A stretch of 64,000 nt of DNA from Porphyromonas endodontalis ATCC 35406. Its GTDB lineage: Bacteria > Bacteroidota > Bacteroidia > Bacteroidales > Porphyromonadaceae. The DNA is taken from NCBI RefSeq assembly GCF_000174815.1, contig NZ_ACNN01000005.1:62001-126000 (forward strand). Direction: 5' to 3'. Shown here one piece after another: positions 1 to 8,960 of this stretch. A program made the position numbers and the translations under genes. Each line of letters begins with the position of its first letter. Position 1 is the stretch's first letter. Below the pieces are notes generated by a model, which was given only the letters and a program-made list of their open reading frames with translations, made no database searches and was not told the origin of the DNA.

Positions 1-46
1 GCTATTCGTATCATTCTTTTTTAGTCAAAAATCCGCACAAACTGTA

Positions 47-75
47 TTGTGTTGTGCAGAAACATTGTATATTTG
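47..75 (+). promoter_or_regulatory. Bacteroidota-type promoter of acpP-fabF
   Basis: TTG at 47-49, an 18-nt spacer, then TATATTTG at 68-75. This fits the Bacteroidota sigma-ABfr pattern (TTG near -33, TAnnTTTG near -7). Transcription would start near position 80, leaving a leader of about 115 nt before acpP. Positions 1-46 hold nothing I can assign. Confidence 0.65.
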
Positions 76-112
76 CCCTCGCAAAGAGGATCGAGTTCCT
101 AGGTAGTAATAC

Positions 113-133
113 CTATCTTTGCTGCAAAGATAG
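113..133. promoter_or_regulatory. Perfect 21-nt palindrome in the acpP leader
   Basis: Arms CTATCTTTGC (113-122) and GCAAAGATAG (124-133) are perfectly complementary around one central base. Each strand carries a TATCTTTG, so it could act as a second, bidirectional -7 element, a protein-binding site or a leader hairpin. It lies 62 nt before the acpP start codon. Confidence 0.5.
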
Positions 134-195
134 TGCGAAACGCGCGATTTTTGCACCCAAAATAAATAGTATAAACCCTCTAATAGAGTAAGGCA

Positions 196-432
196 ATGAA
201 CGAAATTGAAGCAAAAGTAATCGAACTCATCGTAGACAAACTTGGTGTAGATGCTAGTGAAGTAACCCGTGAGGCAAGTTTCGCCAACGACCTTGGTGCA
301 GACTCTCTCGATACTGTAGAACTCATGATGGGCTTCGAAAAGGAATTCGATATGACGATCCCCGACGAAGAAGCTCAGACTATCAAGACTGTAGGCGACG
401 CTATCAACTACATCGAAAGTCACAAGGCTTAA
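196..432 (+). CDS. acpP: Acyl carrier protein
   Basis: Carries growing acyl chains on a phosphopantetheine arm during cytoplasmic fatty acid synthesis. The 78-residue acidic protein has the usual length and the GADSLD motif, with Ser37 as the expected attachment site. The acidic helix after it ([14 protein letters not shown]) is the typical partner-binding surface. It lies 7 nt upstream of fabF, the common bacterial arrangement, and both genes probably share the promoter and palindromic leader at 47-133. Assignment is secure. Confidence 0.97.
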   Translation: MNEIEAKVIELIVDKLGVDASEVTREASFANDLGADSLDTVELMMGFEKEFDMTIPDEEAQTIKTVGDAINYIESHKA

Positions 433-439
433 TCTCGCC

Positions 440-1696
440 ATGGAGTTTAAGAGAGTTGTTGTCACGGGTCTTGGAGCACTTACCCCGGTGGGTAATAGTG
501 TGTCTGAGACGTGGGAAAGTCTCCTCCAGGGGAAGAGCGGTGCCGGTCCTATCACCCTCTTCGATGCGTCCCACTTTAAGACGCAGTTTGCCTGCGAAGT
601 GAAGGGATTTAATCCCAACGATCACTTCGATCGCAAAGAAGCTCGCCGCTACGACCGCTACACACAGTTCGCTTTGGTTACTGCCAAAGAGGCTCTCGAA
701 GATTCTGGTCTCGACCTCGAGAAGACAGATCTTGAGCGTGTAGGGGTAATCATCTCAGCCGGTATCGGAGGTCTCGAGACCTTTGAGCAGGAGGTGATGG
801 ACTATAGCCCCGAGAAGGGACCGCGCTTCAATCCGTTTTTCATCCCCAAGATGATCTCGGATATTGCTGCGGGGCTTGTTTCTATTCAATACGGCTTTAA
901 TGGTCCCAACTACTCGGTAGCTTCGGCTTGTGCCTCGTCTACCAATGCTATCATCGATGCCGCTATCATGATTCGTCTTGGTAAGGCAGATGTAATGGTA
1001 GCCGGGGGTAGCGAAGCGGCTGTTACCATTGCCGGTATTGGTGGATTCAATGCTATGAATGCCCTCTCTACGCGCAATGATAGCCCTGAGACAGCGAGCC
1101 GTCCCTTTAGTAAGAGCCGCGATGGCTTTGTACTAGGGGAGGGGAGTAGTATCTTAATCCTCGAAGAGCTAGAGCACGCTTTGGCTCGTGGAGCTAAGAT
1201 CTATGCAGAGTTTGGAGGCTTTGGTCTCTCTGCGGATGCGCATCACCTCACAGCGAGCCACCCCGAGGGGCTTGGCGCAAAGCTCGTGATGCAGCGCACG
1301 CTAGAGGATGCAAACCTCAAGCCCGGTGATGTAGATTACATCAACGTGCACGGAACGAGCACGCCCGTAGGAGACATTAGCGAAGTGAAGGCCATCACGG
1401 CTGTTTTTGGTGATGAAGCTAAAAAGCTCAACATCAGTTCTACAAAGTCGATGACGGGTCACCTCTTAGGTGCTACGGGAGCTCTCGAAGCCCTTGTGGC
1501 TGTGAAGTCGGTTTGTGAGGATGTGGTTCCTCCCACGATTAACCATCAGCCGGATGATGAGGACCCGGAATTCCCTGCACTCAACTACACATTCGACAAG
1601 CCTTGCCACCGCACTGTACGTGCTGCCATGTCTAATACATTTGGCTTTGGTGGTCACAATGCTTGCGTTCTTTTCAAGAAATACGTTGGTAAATAA
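440..1696 (+). CDS. fabF: Beta-ketoacyl-ACP synthase II
   Basis: Condensing enzyme that extends acyl-ACP with malonyl-ACP in fatty acid elongation. The 418-residue length is standard for KAS II. The Cys-His-His triad is visible: Cys164 in SACASSTNA, His305 in NVHGTSTP and His342 in MTGHLLGATG. The Gly-rich FGFGGHN segment is near the C-terminus. The ATG at 440 follows acpP after 7 nt, so the two are almost certainly cotranscribed. A hairpin at 1748-1816 lies downstream. Confidence 0.97.
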   Translation: MEFKRVVVTGLGALTPVGNSVSETWESLLQGKSGAGPITLFDASHFKTQFACEVKGFNPNDHFDRKEARRYDRYTQFALVTAKEALEDSGLDLEKTDLERVGVIISAGIGGLETFEQEVMDYSPEKGPRFNPFFIPKMISDIAAGLVSIQYGFNGPNYSVASACASSTNAIIDAAIMIRLGKADVMVAGGSEAAVTIAGIGGFNAMNALSTRNDSPETASRPFSKSRDGFVLGEGSSILILEELEHALARGAKIYAEFGGFGLSADAHHLTASHPEGLGAKLVMQRTLEDANLKPGDVDYINVHGTSTPVGDISEVKAITAVFGDEAKKLNISSTKSMTGHLLGATGALEALVAVKSVCEDVVPPTINHQPDDEDPEFPALNYTFDKPCHRTVRAAMSNTFGFGGHNACVLFKKYVGK

Positions 1697-1747
1697 CTTC
1701 AGATTTCTTTTAAGGAGAAGCGCGCAATGTCGTAATTATCACTATTA

Positions 1748-1816
1748 AAGAGGGATACTCAGAGAGTGGCTTTAACCGCTTTGTTAGTGGGTTAGGTTCC
1801 TTTGGGTATCCCTCTT
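1748..1816 (+). terminator. Probable terminator after fabF
   Basis: An 11-bp stem, AAGAGGGATAC (1748-1758) with GTATCCCTCTT (1806-1816), closes a long loop and is followed by TGTTTTG. The T-run is weak and the loop long, so this is only a probable terminator. Confidence 0.45.
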
Positions 1817-1909
1817 GTTTTGTGATTTCCTATCTACTTTTAGCATCAACCACACTCTCTACATTAGCCAACTAACAAGGGATACGTAGCCGAATTTTAC
1901 TGTCTACAC

Positions 1910-2806
1910 ATGTTTTTCTCTGCCCTTCTCTCACGATTCCTCCCCGCACTTACAAAGAAGAAAAAGAGGCTTGAGCCGGACTGGAAGACGCTGGAGCAGA
2001 TCCTAGGGTTTGCCATCCGCGACAAAGAGTACTACCGTTTGGCTCTCATAGACCCCTCTACTACGGCTTCGGGTAATGGCGGTAAGCGAGCTGCCGGACG
2101 GAGTAAAATGACATCTAACGACAATAACGATCGACTAGAATTTCTAGGAGATAGTATTATTGGCGCAGTGGTTTCCGAGACACTCTATCGCACCTATCCC
2201 AATAGCCCTGTGGGGGCTTTGTCGGAGCAAAAAGCCAAGATTGTCTCTCGCAAAATAGGGGATACCATTGCCAAACGTATGGGCATAGATGGATTGATAC
2301 AGCACTCGAGTGAAAATTTCCTAGCGAAGGATGCTCCGGGAAATGCCCTTGAGGCGATTGTGGGCGCCATATATTTAGATCGAGGATTCGACTTCGCCCA
2401 TCAGTTTGTCAATCACAAAATGCTCGGGATTTATCGAGAAATCCGTGAGACGCAGCCCGATCTCGGAACCAATTTCAAGAATAAACTTATCGAGTGGGGT
2501 CTCAAGCACAAGTGTACGGTAGAGTTCTGTCTTATCGCACATGCTCCGGGGCCACGCGGTTATTTTGTCTCACAAGTATTCATAGACAACCAGCCTATGG
2601 GGCATAGCAAAGGCTCCACCAAAAAGGGATCGGAGCAAGGAGCTGCCAAGCTCGCTCTAGAGGCGATTGAGTCCGATAAGGACTTCCTTGAGTCTTTGCA
2701 GCATAATGGCTTAAAGCAGGAGGAGGTACTACAAAATGTCGATGCAGGCTCTTGTTGCTTGCAAAACGCGATTTCCTCCCGAGACGCCATGCCTATATCC
2801 AAATAG
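1910..2806 (+). CDS. rnc: Ribonuclease III
   Basis: Double-strand-specific endoribonuclease for rRNA and mRNA processing. The signature DRLEFLGDSIIG spans residues 74-85 with Glu77 and Asp81 as expected metal ligands; the second acidic cluster is in NALEAIVGAIYLDRG. A double-stranded-RNA-binding domain follows, with the basic-helix end KGSTKKGSEQGAAKLALEAI. At 298 residues it is longer than the enterobacterial enzyme, with extra sequence at both ends and an insert around residues 50-70. The serine palmitoyltransferase gene follows after 19 nt. Confidence 0.93.
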   Translation: MFFSALLSRFLPALTKKKKRLEPDWKTLEQILGFAIRDKEYYRLALIDPSTTASGNGGKRAAGRSKMTSNDNNDRLEFLGDSIIGAVVSETLYRTYPNSPVGALSEQKAKIVSRKIGDTIAKRMGIDGLIQHSSENFLAKDAPGNALEAIVGAIYLDRGFDFAHQFVNHKMLGIYREIRETQPDLGTNFKNKLIEWGLKHKCTVEFCLIAHAPGPRGYFVSQVFIDNQPMGHSKGSTKKGSEQGAAKLALEAIESDKDFLESLQHNGLKQEEVLQNVDAGSCCLQNAISSRDAMPISK

Positions 2807-2825
2807 AAAGCAAATTAATCTCTCT

Positions 2826-4016
2826 ATGCACCTACTTCAGGAGAAATTAGCACACTACACTGCCCCTCAGGAGGCACAAGCCAAGGGTATCTACCCTTAT
2901 TTCCGAAAAATTGAGTCCGAGCAAGATACAGAGGTGATTATTGATGGCCGTCGTGTACTCATGTTTGGCTCTAATGCCTATCTGGGCTTGACCAACCACC
3001 CCAAACTCAAAGAAGCTGCTATTGCTGCAACAGAGAAGTATGGAACGGGGTGTGCCGGCAGTCGTTTCCTTAATGGGACGCTCGACTCTCACCTTGAGTT
3101 GGAGCAGCGATTGGCTCAGTTTGTGGGCAAAGATGATGCCATTATCTTCTCTACGGGTTTCCAAGTTAATCTCGGGGTTATATCTTGTCTTCTAGGTAGA
3201 GAAGACTATATAATTTGGGATGAATTGGATCATGCTTCCATTATCGAAGGGATCCGTCTCTCCTTTGCCAAGTCGTTTAAATTCCGCCATAATGATATGG
3301 CTTCGCTCGAGCGTCGCCTAGCTCAGTGTGCCCCCAACAAGGTGAAACTTATCATTGTGGATGGTGTGTTTTCTATGGAAGGGGATGTATGTAACCTCCC
3401 TGAGATTGTAAAACTTGCAGAGCGCTACAATGCCACCGTAATGGTGGACGAGGCACATGGCTTTGGGGTACTGGGGCAAAATGGTCGTGGAGTGTGCAAC
3501 CACTACGGACTCACCGATAAGGTAGATCTTATCATGGGTACATTCAGCAAGTCGTTCGCCTCCTTGGGAGGGTTCATTGCCGGAGACAAAATCCTGATTA
3601 ACTACCTTCGCCACCATGCTCGTAGCTATATCTTTAGTGCAAGTTGCACGCCTGCCTCTACCGCAGCAGCCGGAGCGGCTCTAGATATTATGCTGAGCGA
3701 ACCCGAGCGTTTGGATCATCTCTGGGAGCTTACGAGGTATGCCCTTGAGCGTTTCCGCGCCCTAGGATTTGAGATTGGCAATACTTCTACCCCCATTATT
3801 CCGCTGTTCATTCGCAACAACGAAGCTACATTCTGCATTACACGCGATGTTTTTGAAGAAGGCGTGTTCGTAAATCCCGTAGTTTCTCCGGCAGTAGCGC
3901 CTGAGGATACCCTTATCCGTTTCAGCCTTATGGCTACGCATACTAAGGAGCAACTGGACTTTGCGATAGACAAACTCCATAAGGTCTTTGTAAAAAATGG
4001 GGTATTACCTCACTGA
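2826..4016 (+). CDS. spt: Serine palmitoyltransferase (alpha-oxoamine synthase family)
   Basis: Pyridoxal-phosphate enzyme of the family that condenses serine with an acyl thioester, the first step of sphingolipid synthesis in Bacteroidota. Visible features: GSNAYLGLTNHP near the N-terminus, the GTGCAGSRFLNGT segment, the VDEAHGFGVLG motif with the PLP-binding Asp, and the GTFSKSFASLGGF segment with the Schiff-base Lys. I start it at the ATG at 2826 (396 residues). The frame is open upstream to 2736, but that stretch overlaps rnc and does not resemble the family. KBL or BioF cannot be excluded by eye, but the N-terminus fits bacterial SPT better. Confidence 0.85.
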   Translation: MHLLQEKLAHYTAPQEAQAKGIYPYFRKIESEQDTEVIIDGRRVLMFGSNAYLGLTNHPKLKEAAIAATEKYGTGCAGSRFLNGTLDSHLELEQRLAQFVGKDDAIIFSTGFQVNLGVISCLLGREDYIIWDELDHASIIEGIRLSFAKSFKFRHNDMASLERRLAQCAPNKVKLIIVDGVFSMEGDVCNLPEIVKLAERYNATVMVDEAHGFGVLGQNGRGVCNHYGLTDKVDLIMGTFSKSFASLGGFIAGDKILINYLRHHARSYIFSASCTPASTAAAGAALDIMLSEPERLDHLWELTRYALERFRALGFEIGNTSTPIIPLFIRNNEATFCITRDVFEEGVFVNPVVSPAVAPEDTLIRFSLMATHTKEQLDFAIDKLHKVFVKNGVLPH

Positions 4017-4109
4017 TATTCCGGCTAATTTCGTTTGATTTTCTGCCCTAAAATGGGGGCGAAAATAGCTGATATTTTTCTTGGTTTAGCCTAGAAATCA
4101 AAAAGATTT

Positions 4110-4143
4110 AGCGCACGAGTTATTTGTTGATAGCTCGGGCGCT
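4110..4143 (+). terminator. Terminator between convergent spt and MerR genes
   Basis: The stem AGCGC with inner GAG/CTC pairs closes against GCGCT and is followed by TTTTTT (4143-4148). It sits between the 3' ends of convergent genes. Confidence 0.6.
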
Positions 4144-4209
4144 TTTTTCTTCTGCGCTTTTCCCGTTCTCTAAGTCGGCCTCTCGAAAGAGAGAGGAGAG
4201 CCTTCCTTT

Positions 4210-4602
4210 TTACTCGAATGGCTCGTCGTTGGAGTCGTGGTGTACGCTACCTTGGGATAAGCGATAGGCGTTGAAGGCTTTGAGTAGCCCCTCCACCTCG
4301 TTTAGAGAGATGCGCAGTTGCTCTATTACCTTGCGCTTGTTTTCCTCTTTATTGGGGTTTTGGAGGTAATGTTTTACGCCATCGCTGGTAAACTTTCTCT
4401 CGCGGATGAGGAAATGAATCAGCCGTAACGTCTCTATGTTTTGCGGCGTGTAGCGTCGGTGGCCGCCCCGGCTCCTTTCGATGGAGAGCCCAAAGGTATC
4501 TTCCCAATAGTAGAGGGTGTGCACGTCCTCCCCTATAAGTTCGCAAACTTCGTGGGGGGAGTAGAATAGCTTCTCGGGTGTTATTTTCTTCTTTAGGGGC
4601 AT
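4210..4602 (-). CDS. MerR-family transcriptional regulator
   Basis: Small DNA-binding protein of 130 residues from the ATG at 4602. The frame is open further upstream, but that part lies inside uvrA and is not regulator-like. The N-terminal winged helix-turn-helix is clear: LFYSPHEVCELIGEDVHTLYYWE, then RSRGGHRRYTPQNIETL, the typical MerR recognition and wing sequence. A short helical C-terminal region lacks Cys residues suited to metal sensing. It overlaps the end of uvrA by 10 nt and is last in the minus-strand operon, as in many Bacteroidota. Its target is unknown. Confidence 0.85.
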   Translation of the reverse strand: MPLKKKITPEKLFYSPHEVCELIGEDVHTLYYWEDTFGLSIERSRGGHRRYTPQNIETLRLIHFLIRERKFTSDGVKHYLQNPNKEENKRKVIEQLRISLNEVEGLLKAFNAYRLSQGSVHHDSNDEPFE

Positions 4603-7406
4603 AGGGGTTGTAGTTTTTCTCGTAGATATTGCCCTGTAATAGACTGAGGCGAAGCTGCCACCTCCTCTGGAGTGCCGCAAGCCATGAGTAATCCTCCTTT
4701 GGCTCCTCCCTCCGGGCCGAGGTCTACAATGTAGTCGGCACACTTGATAATCTCCAGATTATGCTCAATGATGAGTACCGAATGCCCCTTCTCTATAAGG
4801 GCTTGCAGGGAGTGGAGTAGGCGAGAAATGTCGTGAAAGTGTAGCCCTGTAGTGGGTTCGTCGAAGATGAACAGTGTGGGGTCTACCGTGCGTTGTGCCA
4901 GGTAGTAGGCGAGCTTTAGACGCTGGTTTTCTCCCCCCGATAGCGTAGAGCAACTCTGCCCCATTTGCACATATCCTAGGCCTACCTCTTCGAGTACTTT
5001 GAGGCGAGAGACAATAGCTTTGGTGTACTCTTCTTCGGGGTATTGTTGGAAGAAAGCGACGGCTTCGGATATGCTCATCGTAAGGAGATCACTGATGTTG
5101 ACCCCATGGTATTCCACCTCTAAAATCTCACGTTTGAAGCGCTTGCCTCCACAGGTATCGCAGGTGAGGATGAGGTCTGCCATAAACTGCATTTCCACCG
5201 CAATAGTCCCCTCTCCTTTGCACTCCTCACAGCGGCCTCCATTCTTGTTGTTGAAGCTAAAGAAGGAGGGCTTGTAGCCCATCTGGCGAGAGAGCGGTAG
5301 ACGACTATACAGCTCACGGATCGAATCAAAAGCTCCGATAAAGGTAGCAGGGTTACTTCGCGCATTGCGCCCTGCCATATTCTGATCTACGTATTCTACG
5401 GCTTTTAATCTCTTGAGATCGCCTGAGAGAGAACCTGGCTCGTGTGTATCGAAGTAGAGCCGGAGATCTTCGTAGAGTACGTCGCGTACTAGGGTACTCT
5501 TGCCCGAGCCACTAATGCCGGTTACCACGGCCAAGACCCCGAGAGGGAGGTCGAGGGTTAGGTTTTGCAGATTGTTTTTCTGAGCGTTGTGTATGGTGAT
5601 ATGGTGTTTGTAGGCGCGACGTGTTGTGGGGATGGGGATAGAAAGCCGTCCGGATAAATACCCAGCAGTGTACCCCGGGGTCTCTTTTGTTATGGTTTTT
5701 GGGGAGCCTACATAGATCACTTCTCCCCCATGAATGCCTGCATCGGGTCCGATGTCTACGAGCGTATCTGCTGCACAAATCATCTTCTCGTCATGCTCCA
5801 CCACCACAATGGTATTGCCGGCATCGCGCAGACGCTCTACCACCCCGATGAGTCGCTCCGTATCGCGCTCGTGTAGTCCTATGCTAGGCTCGTCGAGTAC
5901 GTACATAGCTCCGTAGAGGTTGCTCCCTAGCCGGGTAGAGAGGGTGATACGTTGGCTTTCTCCTCCCGAGAGTGTATTGGAGAGACGATCTAAGGTGAGG
6001 TACTCTACCCCCACGTCGCAGAGTACTTGTAGTCGGCTTCGTATCTCGTAAAGAAGTCGCTCCGCGGCTTTGGCTTGAGCTTCGGGTAGTGTGATCCCCT
6101 CGAAGAAGTTACGGGCATCTAGGATAGAGAGTTGGGTAATTTGGTCAATTGTTTTTCCCTCAAATTGCACATATAATGCCTCGGGGCGCAGTCGCCTCCC
6201 TCCGCACGAAGGGCAGATGGCTTTCCCCCTAAAGTGGGCAAGCCGCACCCTGTTTTGCACTTTGTACCGCTCCTTCTCCAGCATCTTGAAGTAGCTGTTA
6301 ATACCCACATATTCTTGGTATTGCTCGTGGTAGAATCCCCGCCAAACCTGCCGCTGTTGCTCCTCACTAAGGTCTTTATAAGGCGTGTGGATGGGGAAGT
6401 CTTCCTTACTGGCAAGAGCCATAAACTCCTTTTTCCAGAGGGAGGATTGGGGCCCGATCCAGCAGGCAACGGCGTCTTCGTAGATCGAGAGTGAGGGATT
6501 GGGGATAATCAAGTTGGGCGATAAGCCGAGGATTTTTCCGTACCCTTCGCATTCGGGGCAGGCTCCTGTGGCATTGTTAAAGTCGAAGAGATCGGGGCTA
6601 GGCTCAGCAAAGGTGATTCCGTCTGCTTCTAGTCGGTTGCTAAAGTCTAGTTTGATGGGGTTCTCCCCCTCTCCTATGATGCTGCAAGCCCCATGCCCCT
6701 CATAAAAGGCAATTTCTACCGAGTCGGCAAGTCGGGTCTCGAAGGCTCCATCGGCATGTCGCACCGACATTCGATCCACTACGAGGTAGAGAGCCTCTTC
6801 TTCTTCACTAGGAGAAAAATCTCCCAGGCGCACCACTCCCCTTTTTTCGCTCCAAACTCGGCTGAATCCGGAGCTTTGATAGATCTGGAGTCGGCTCGCA
6901 AGAGCCTCGCCGCGCTCCTCTAGAGGAGCCACTATGTAGATGCGAGCTCCCTCGGGGAGGGTGCCCACCGCTTTTACTACATCGTGGGGAGTATGTTTTT
7001 TGACCTCGGTGCCGGAGATGGGAGAAATGGTCTTACCAAAGCGCGCAAAAAGCATCTTTAGATAGTCGTAGATCTCCGTGCTTGTTCCCACGGTACTACG
7101 TGGATTGCGGCTGATTACGCGCTGCTGTATAGCCACGGCTGGCGGTATGTAGCGGATAAAGTCGCAGTCGGGCTTGGGCATTCTGTCTAGGAATTGACGT
7201 GCATAGCTCGATAGACTCTCTACGTATCTTCGCTGCCCTTCGGCGTAGAGTGTATCAAAAGCAAGAGAGCTTTTCCCCGAGCCACTAACCCCCGATACAA
7301 CGGTGAGTTTCCCTCTGGGTATGGAGAGATCAATGTCCTTTAGGTTGTTTACACGATTCCCACGGATCTCTATATAGCCTTGGTCGTGCTTGATTGTTTC
7401 GTTCAT
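4593..7406 (-). CDS. uvrA: Excinuclease ABC subunit A
   Basis: Damage-recognition ATPase of nucleotide excision repair, acting with UvrB and UvrC. The 937-residue protein has two ABC modules: Walker A GVSGSGKSS and GISGSGKST, and signatures LSGGESQRI and LSGGENQRL. Zinc-binding cysteine pairs appear in CPSCGGRRL, in CPECEGYG, and in CEECKGEG with CDTCGGKRF. Length and domain order are normal for UvrA. It follows the SpoU methyltransferase gene after 11 nt and runs into the MerR gene, so it belongs to one five-gene operon. Confidence 0.97.
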   Translation of the reverse strand: MNETIKHDQGYIEIRGNRVNNLKDIDLSIPRGKLTVVSGVSGSGKSSLAFDTLYAEGQRRYVESLSSYARQFLDRMPKPDCDFIRYIPPAVAIQQRVISRNPRSTVGTSTEIYDYLKMLFARFGKTISPISGTEVKKHTPHDVVKAVGTLPEGARIYIVAPLEERGEALASRLQIYQSSGFSRVWSEKRGVVRLGDFSPSEEEEALYLVVDRMSVRHADGAFETRLADSVEIAFYEGHGACSIIGEGENPIKLDFSNRLEADGITFAEPSPDLFDFNNATGACPECEGYGKILGLSPNLIIPNPSLSIYEDAVACWIGPQSSLWKKEFMALASKEDFPIHTPYKDLSEEQQRQVWRGFYHEQYQEYVGINSYFKMLEKERYKVQNRVRLAHFRGKAICPSCGGRRLRPEALYVQFEGKTIDQITQLSILDARNFFEGITLPEAQAKAAERLLYEIRSRLQVLCDVGVEYLTLDRLSNTLSGGESQRITLSTRLGSNLYGAMYVLDEPSIGLHERDTERLIGVVERLRDAGNTIVVVEHDEKMICAADTLVDIGPDAGIHGGEVIYVGSPKTITKETPGYTAGYLSGRLSIPIPTTRRAYKHHITIHNAQKNNLQNLTLDLPLGVLAVVTGISGSGKSTLVRDVLYEDLRLYFDTHEPGSLSGDLKRLKAVEYVDQNMAGRNARSNPATFIGAFDSIRELYSRLPLSRQMGYKPSFFSFNNKNGGRCEECKGEGTIAVEMQFMADLILTCDTCGGKRFKREILEVEYHGVNISDLLTMSISEAVAFFQQYPEEEYTKAIVSRLKVLEEVGLGYVQMGQSCSTLSGGENQRLKLAYYLAQRTVDPTLFIFDEPTTGLHFHDISRLLHSLQALIEKGHSVLIIEHNLEIIKCADYIVDLGPEGGAKGGLLMACGTPEEVAASPQSITGQYLREKLQPLCP

Positions 7407-7417
7407 AGAGGGAGAGG

Positions 7418-8203
7418 TTAGTGACGGTGCAGGCAGGCCAATACAATAGCAGTAGCGGCAGCTACGTTGAGGCTTTCTACCTGTTTGCCGTCCGGAGAAG
7501 AGGAGGGGATAGTAAGACGTTGGGTTACATATTGAGCGACTGTGGGGGAGATGCCTTGCCCTTCGTTGCCCATGATTAAAAGATAAGGGGAGGAGAAAAG
7601 GGGCGTGCTGTGGTGTGCGAGAATATCTTCGCCCTCTAAGAATGTCCCCAAAATAGCAACTCCATCCCTATGGGCTTGCCCTAGGGTATGGACGTCAGTT
7701 ATCGGCGTTACCTTGACCCGTGCCAAGGCGCCCATCGTTGCCTGTACCACCTTAGGCGAAAAGGGGTCTGCTGTGCCCTCTGTGGTAAATACAGATCGGC
7801 AACCAAACCAATCGGCCGTGCGTAGGATGGATCCTACATTGCCAGGGTCTTGTACGTTATCAAGCAAAAGACTGGGAGCGGTAATGGTAGAAGCCGAGGG
7901 GGGGGTTGGGAGCTCTAGCAAGGCAATCATGGGGCGCGGAGTACGCAGTGTGCTGAGGGAACTAAAGTCGTATTCTTCCGGCAATAGCACCACATGTTGG
8001 ATCTGACCCAAGCCCTCCACAAGGGGAAGGAATGAGGCGGTAGTAACCAGCAATCGGCAAGGGAAGGTAGCAAGGAGTTCTCCTATAAGTTTGGGCCCCT
8101 CTGCCACAAAAAGCCCCTCCGCACGGCGTACTTTGGTCTGCTGGAGGGCTACAATAAGTTTTTTCTCACGCTGCGAGAGTGTGTTGCTAGAGGTCGTGAA
8201 CAT
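7418..8203 (-). CDS. TrmH/SpoU-family RNA 2'-O-methyltransferase
   Basis: S-adenosylmethionine-dependent RNA ribose methyltransferase of the knotted SPOUT class. Three family motifs are present: NVQDPGNVGSILRTADWFG (motif 1, with the catalytic-type Asn and Arg), LLIMGNEGQGIS (motif 2) and SLNVAAATAIVL (motif 3). The N-terminal part is a substrate-binding domain of about 95 residues. The exact rRNA or tRNA target cannot be read from sequence. The start overlaps the end of birA by 17 nt, and uvrA follows after 11 nt. Confidence 0.88.
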   Translation of the reverse strand: MFTTSSNTLSQREKKLIVALQQTKVRRAEGLFVAEGPKLIGELLATFPCRLLVTTASFLPLVEGLGQIQHVVLLPEEYDFSSLSTLRTPRPMIALLELPTPPSASTITAPSLLLDNVQDPGNVGSILRTADWFGCRSVFTTEGTADPFSPKVVQATMGALARVKVTPITDVHTLGQAHRDGVAILGTFLEGEDILAHHSTPLFSSPYLLIMGNEGQGISPTVAQYVTQRLTIPSSSPDGKQVESLNVAAATAIVLACLHRH

Positions 8204-8960
8204 ATTCTATCTCCTTAAAGGCGAAGTGTTTGAGCCCATCTTCTACCATCATCACAAGGAGCCCATTAGGTTGAACATCGCGTATTATTCCCATAAACTC
8301 CCGTCCGTCTTGGGTATTGCGGAAGGTGGCTTTTTCGTCGCGTTTGTAGAGTCTCTCGAGGTAATCAAGGTGATACATATTGAGCGTGGGGGCGAGCGTG
8401 GCAATCTCCCCTAGGCGTTGCTCCATCGATTGGTAGAGGAGGGAGCGTACGAGAGAGAGGTCTAGCTCTTTCCCAACTATCTGATAAAGGGATATAGGGT
8501 TGGGGAGGTCGGAAGGGAATGTACGCTCATTGACATTAAGCCCTACCCCTACAATGCTATAATTGATGCGCATTTCCGAAAACGAATGTCCTACCAATAT
8601 GCCTGCAAGTTTGCGCTCTCCGTAGTAAATATCATTGGGCCACTTGATGCGTAATAGCTCTGGAGAGGGTACGAGAGGGGCTACAGCCTCCCAAACGGCG
8701 AGTGCTGTAAGCTCCGAGACTGCCCAAGCCATGGGGGCATAGAAGTGAGGAAAGCGAACGAGAAAGGAGGGTAAAAGATTTTTCCCCTCCGAGGAGTACC
8801 ATGAGTTCCCCTGCTGACCGCGCCCTGCCGATTGGTAGGGCACCTCTAGCACATAGGCGTTCGGGTCTTGAGGGTGTTGTGCAGCCCAATCGTAGAGGTA
8901 GGTGTAGGTGCTCTCTACGGGTGAGGTGGGGGATAGTACGCTAAAGCTGAGGGTGGGCAT
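8187..8960 (-). CDS. birA: Biotin--[acetyl-CoA-carboxylase] ligase
   Basis: Attaches biotin to carrier proteins through biotinyl-AMP. Motifs: the GRGQQGNSW loop for adenylate binding (usually GRGRxG, here with Gln), LRIKWPNDIYYGERKLAGIL, and the GVGLNVN segment. At 257 residues it lacks the N-terminal winged helix of E. coli BirA, so it is a ligase without repressor function. The MmdC biotin carrier in this window (50874-51299, motif EAMKM) is a likely substrate. It overlaps its neighbours by 20 and 17 nt. Confidence 0.9.
   Translation of the reverse strand: MPTLSFSVLSPTSPVESTYTYLYDWAAQHPQDPNAYVLEVPYQSAGRGQQGNSWYSSEGKNLLPSFLVRFPHFYAPMAWAVSELTALAVWEAVAPLVPSPELLRIKWPNDIYYGERKLAGILVGHSFSEMRINYSIVGVGLNVNERTFPSDLPNPISLYQIVGKELDLSLVRSLLYQSMEQRLGEIATLAPTLNMYHLDYLERLYKRDEKATFRNTQDGREFMGIIRDVQPNGLLVMMVEDGLKHFAFKEIEYVHDL

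Noticed and set aside
25..618. 197-codon open frame antisense to acpP and the start of fabF
   Set aside because: It covers the promoter, acpP and part of fabF on the other strand, with no motif; a shadow of biased codon use.
2736..2825. N-terminal extension of serine palmitoyltransferase overlapping rnc
   Set aside because: Family proteins start near MHLLQEKL, and the extension is the out-of-frame tail of rnc.
4603..4743. N-terminal extension of the MerR regulator
   Set aside because: It lies wholly within uvrA, is Arg/His/Gly-rich in a way expected of an antisense-frame shadow, and precedes the normal MerR start.
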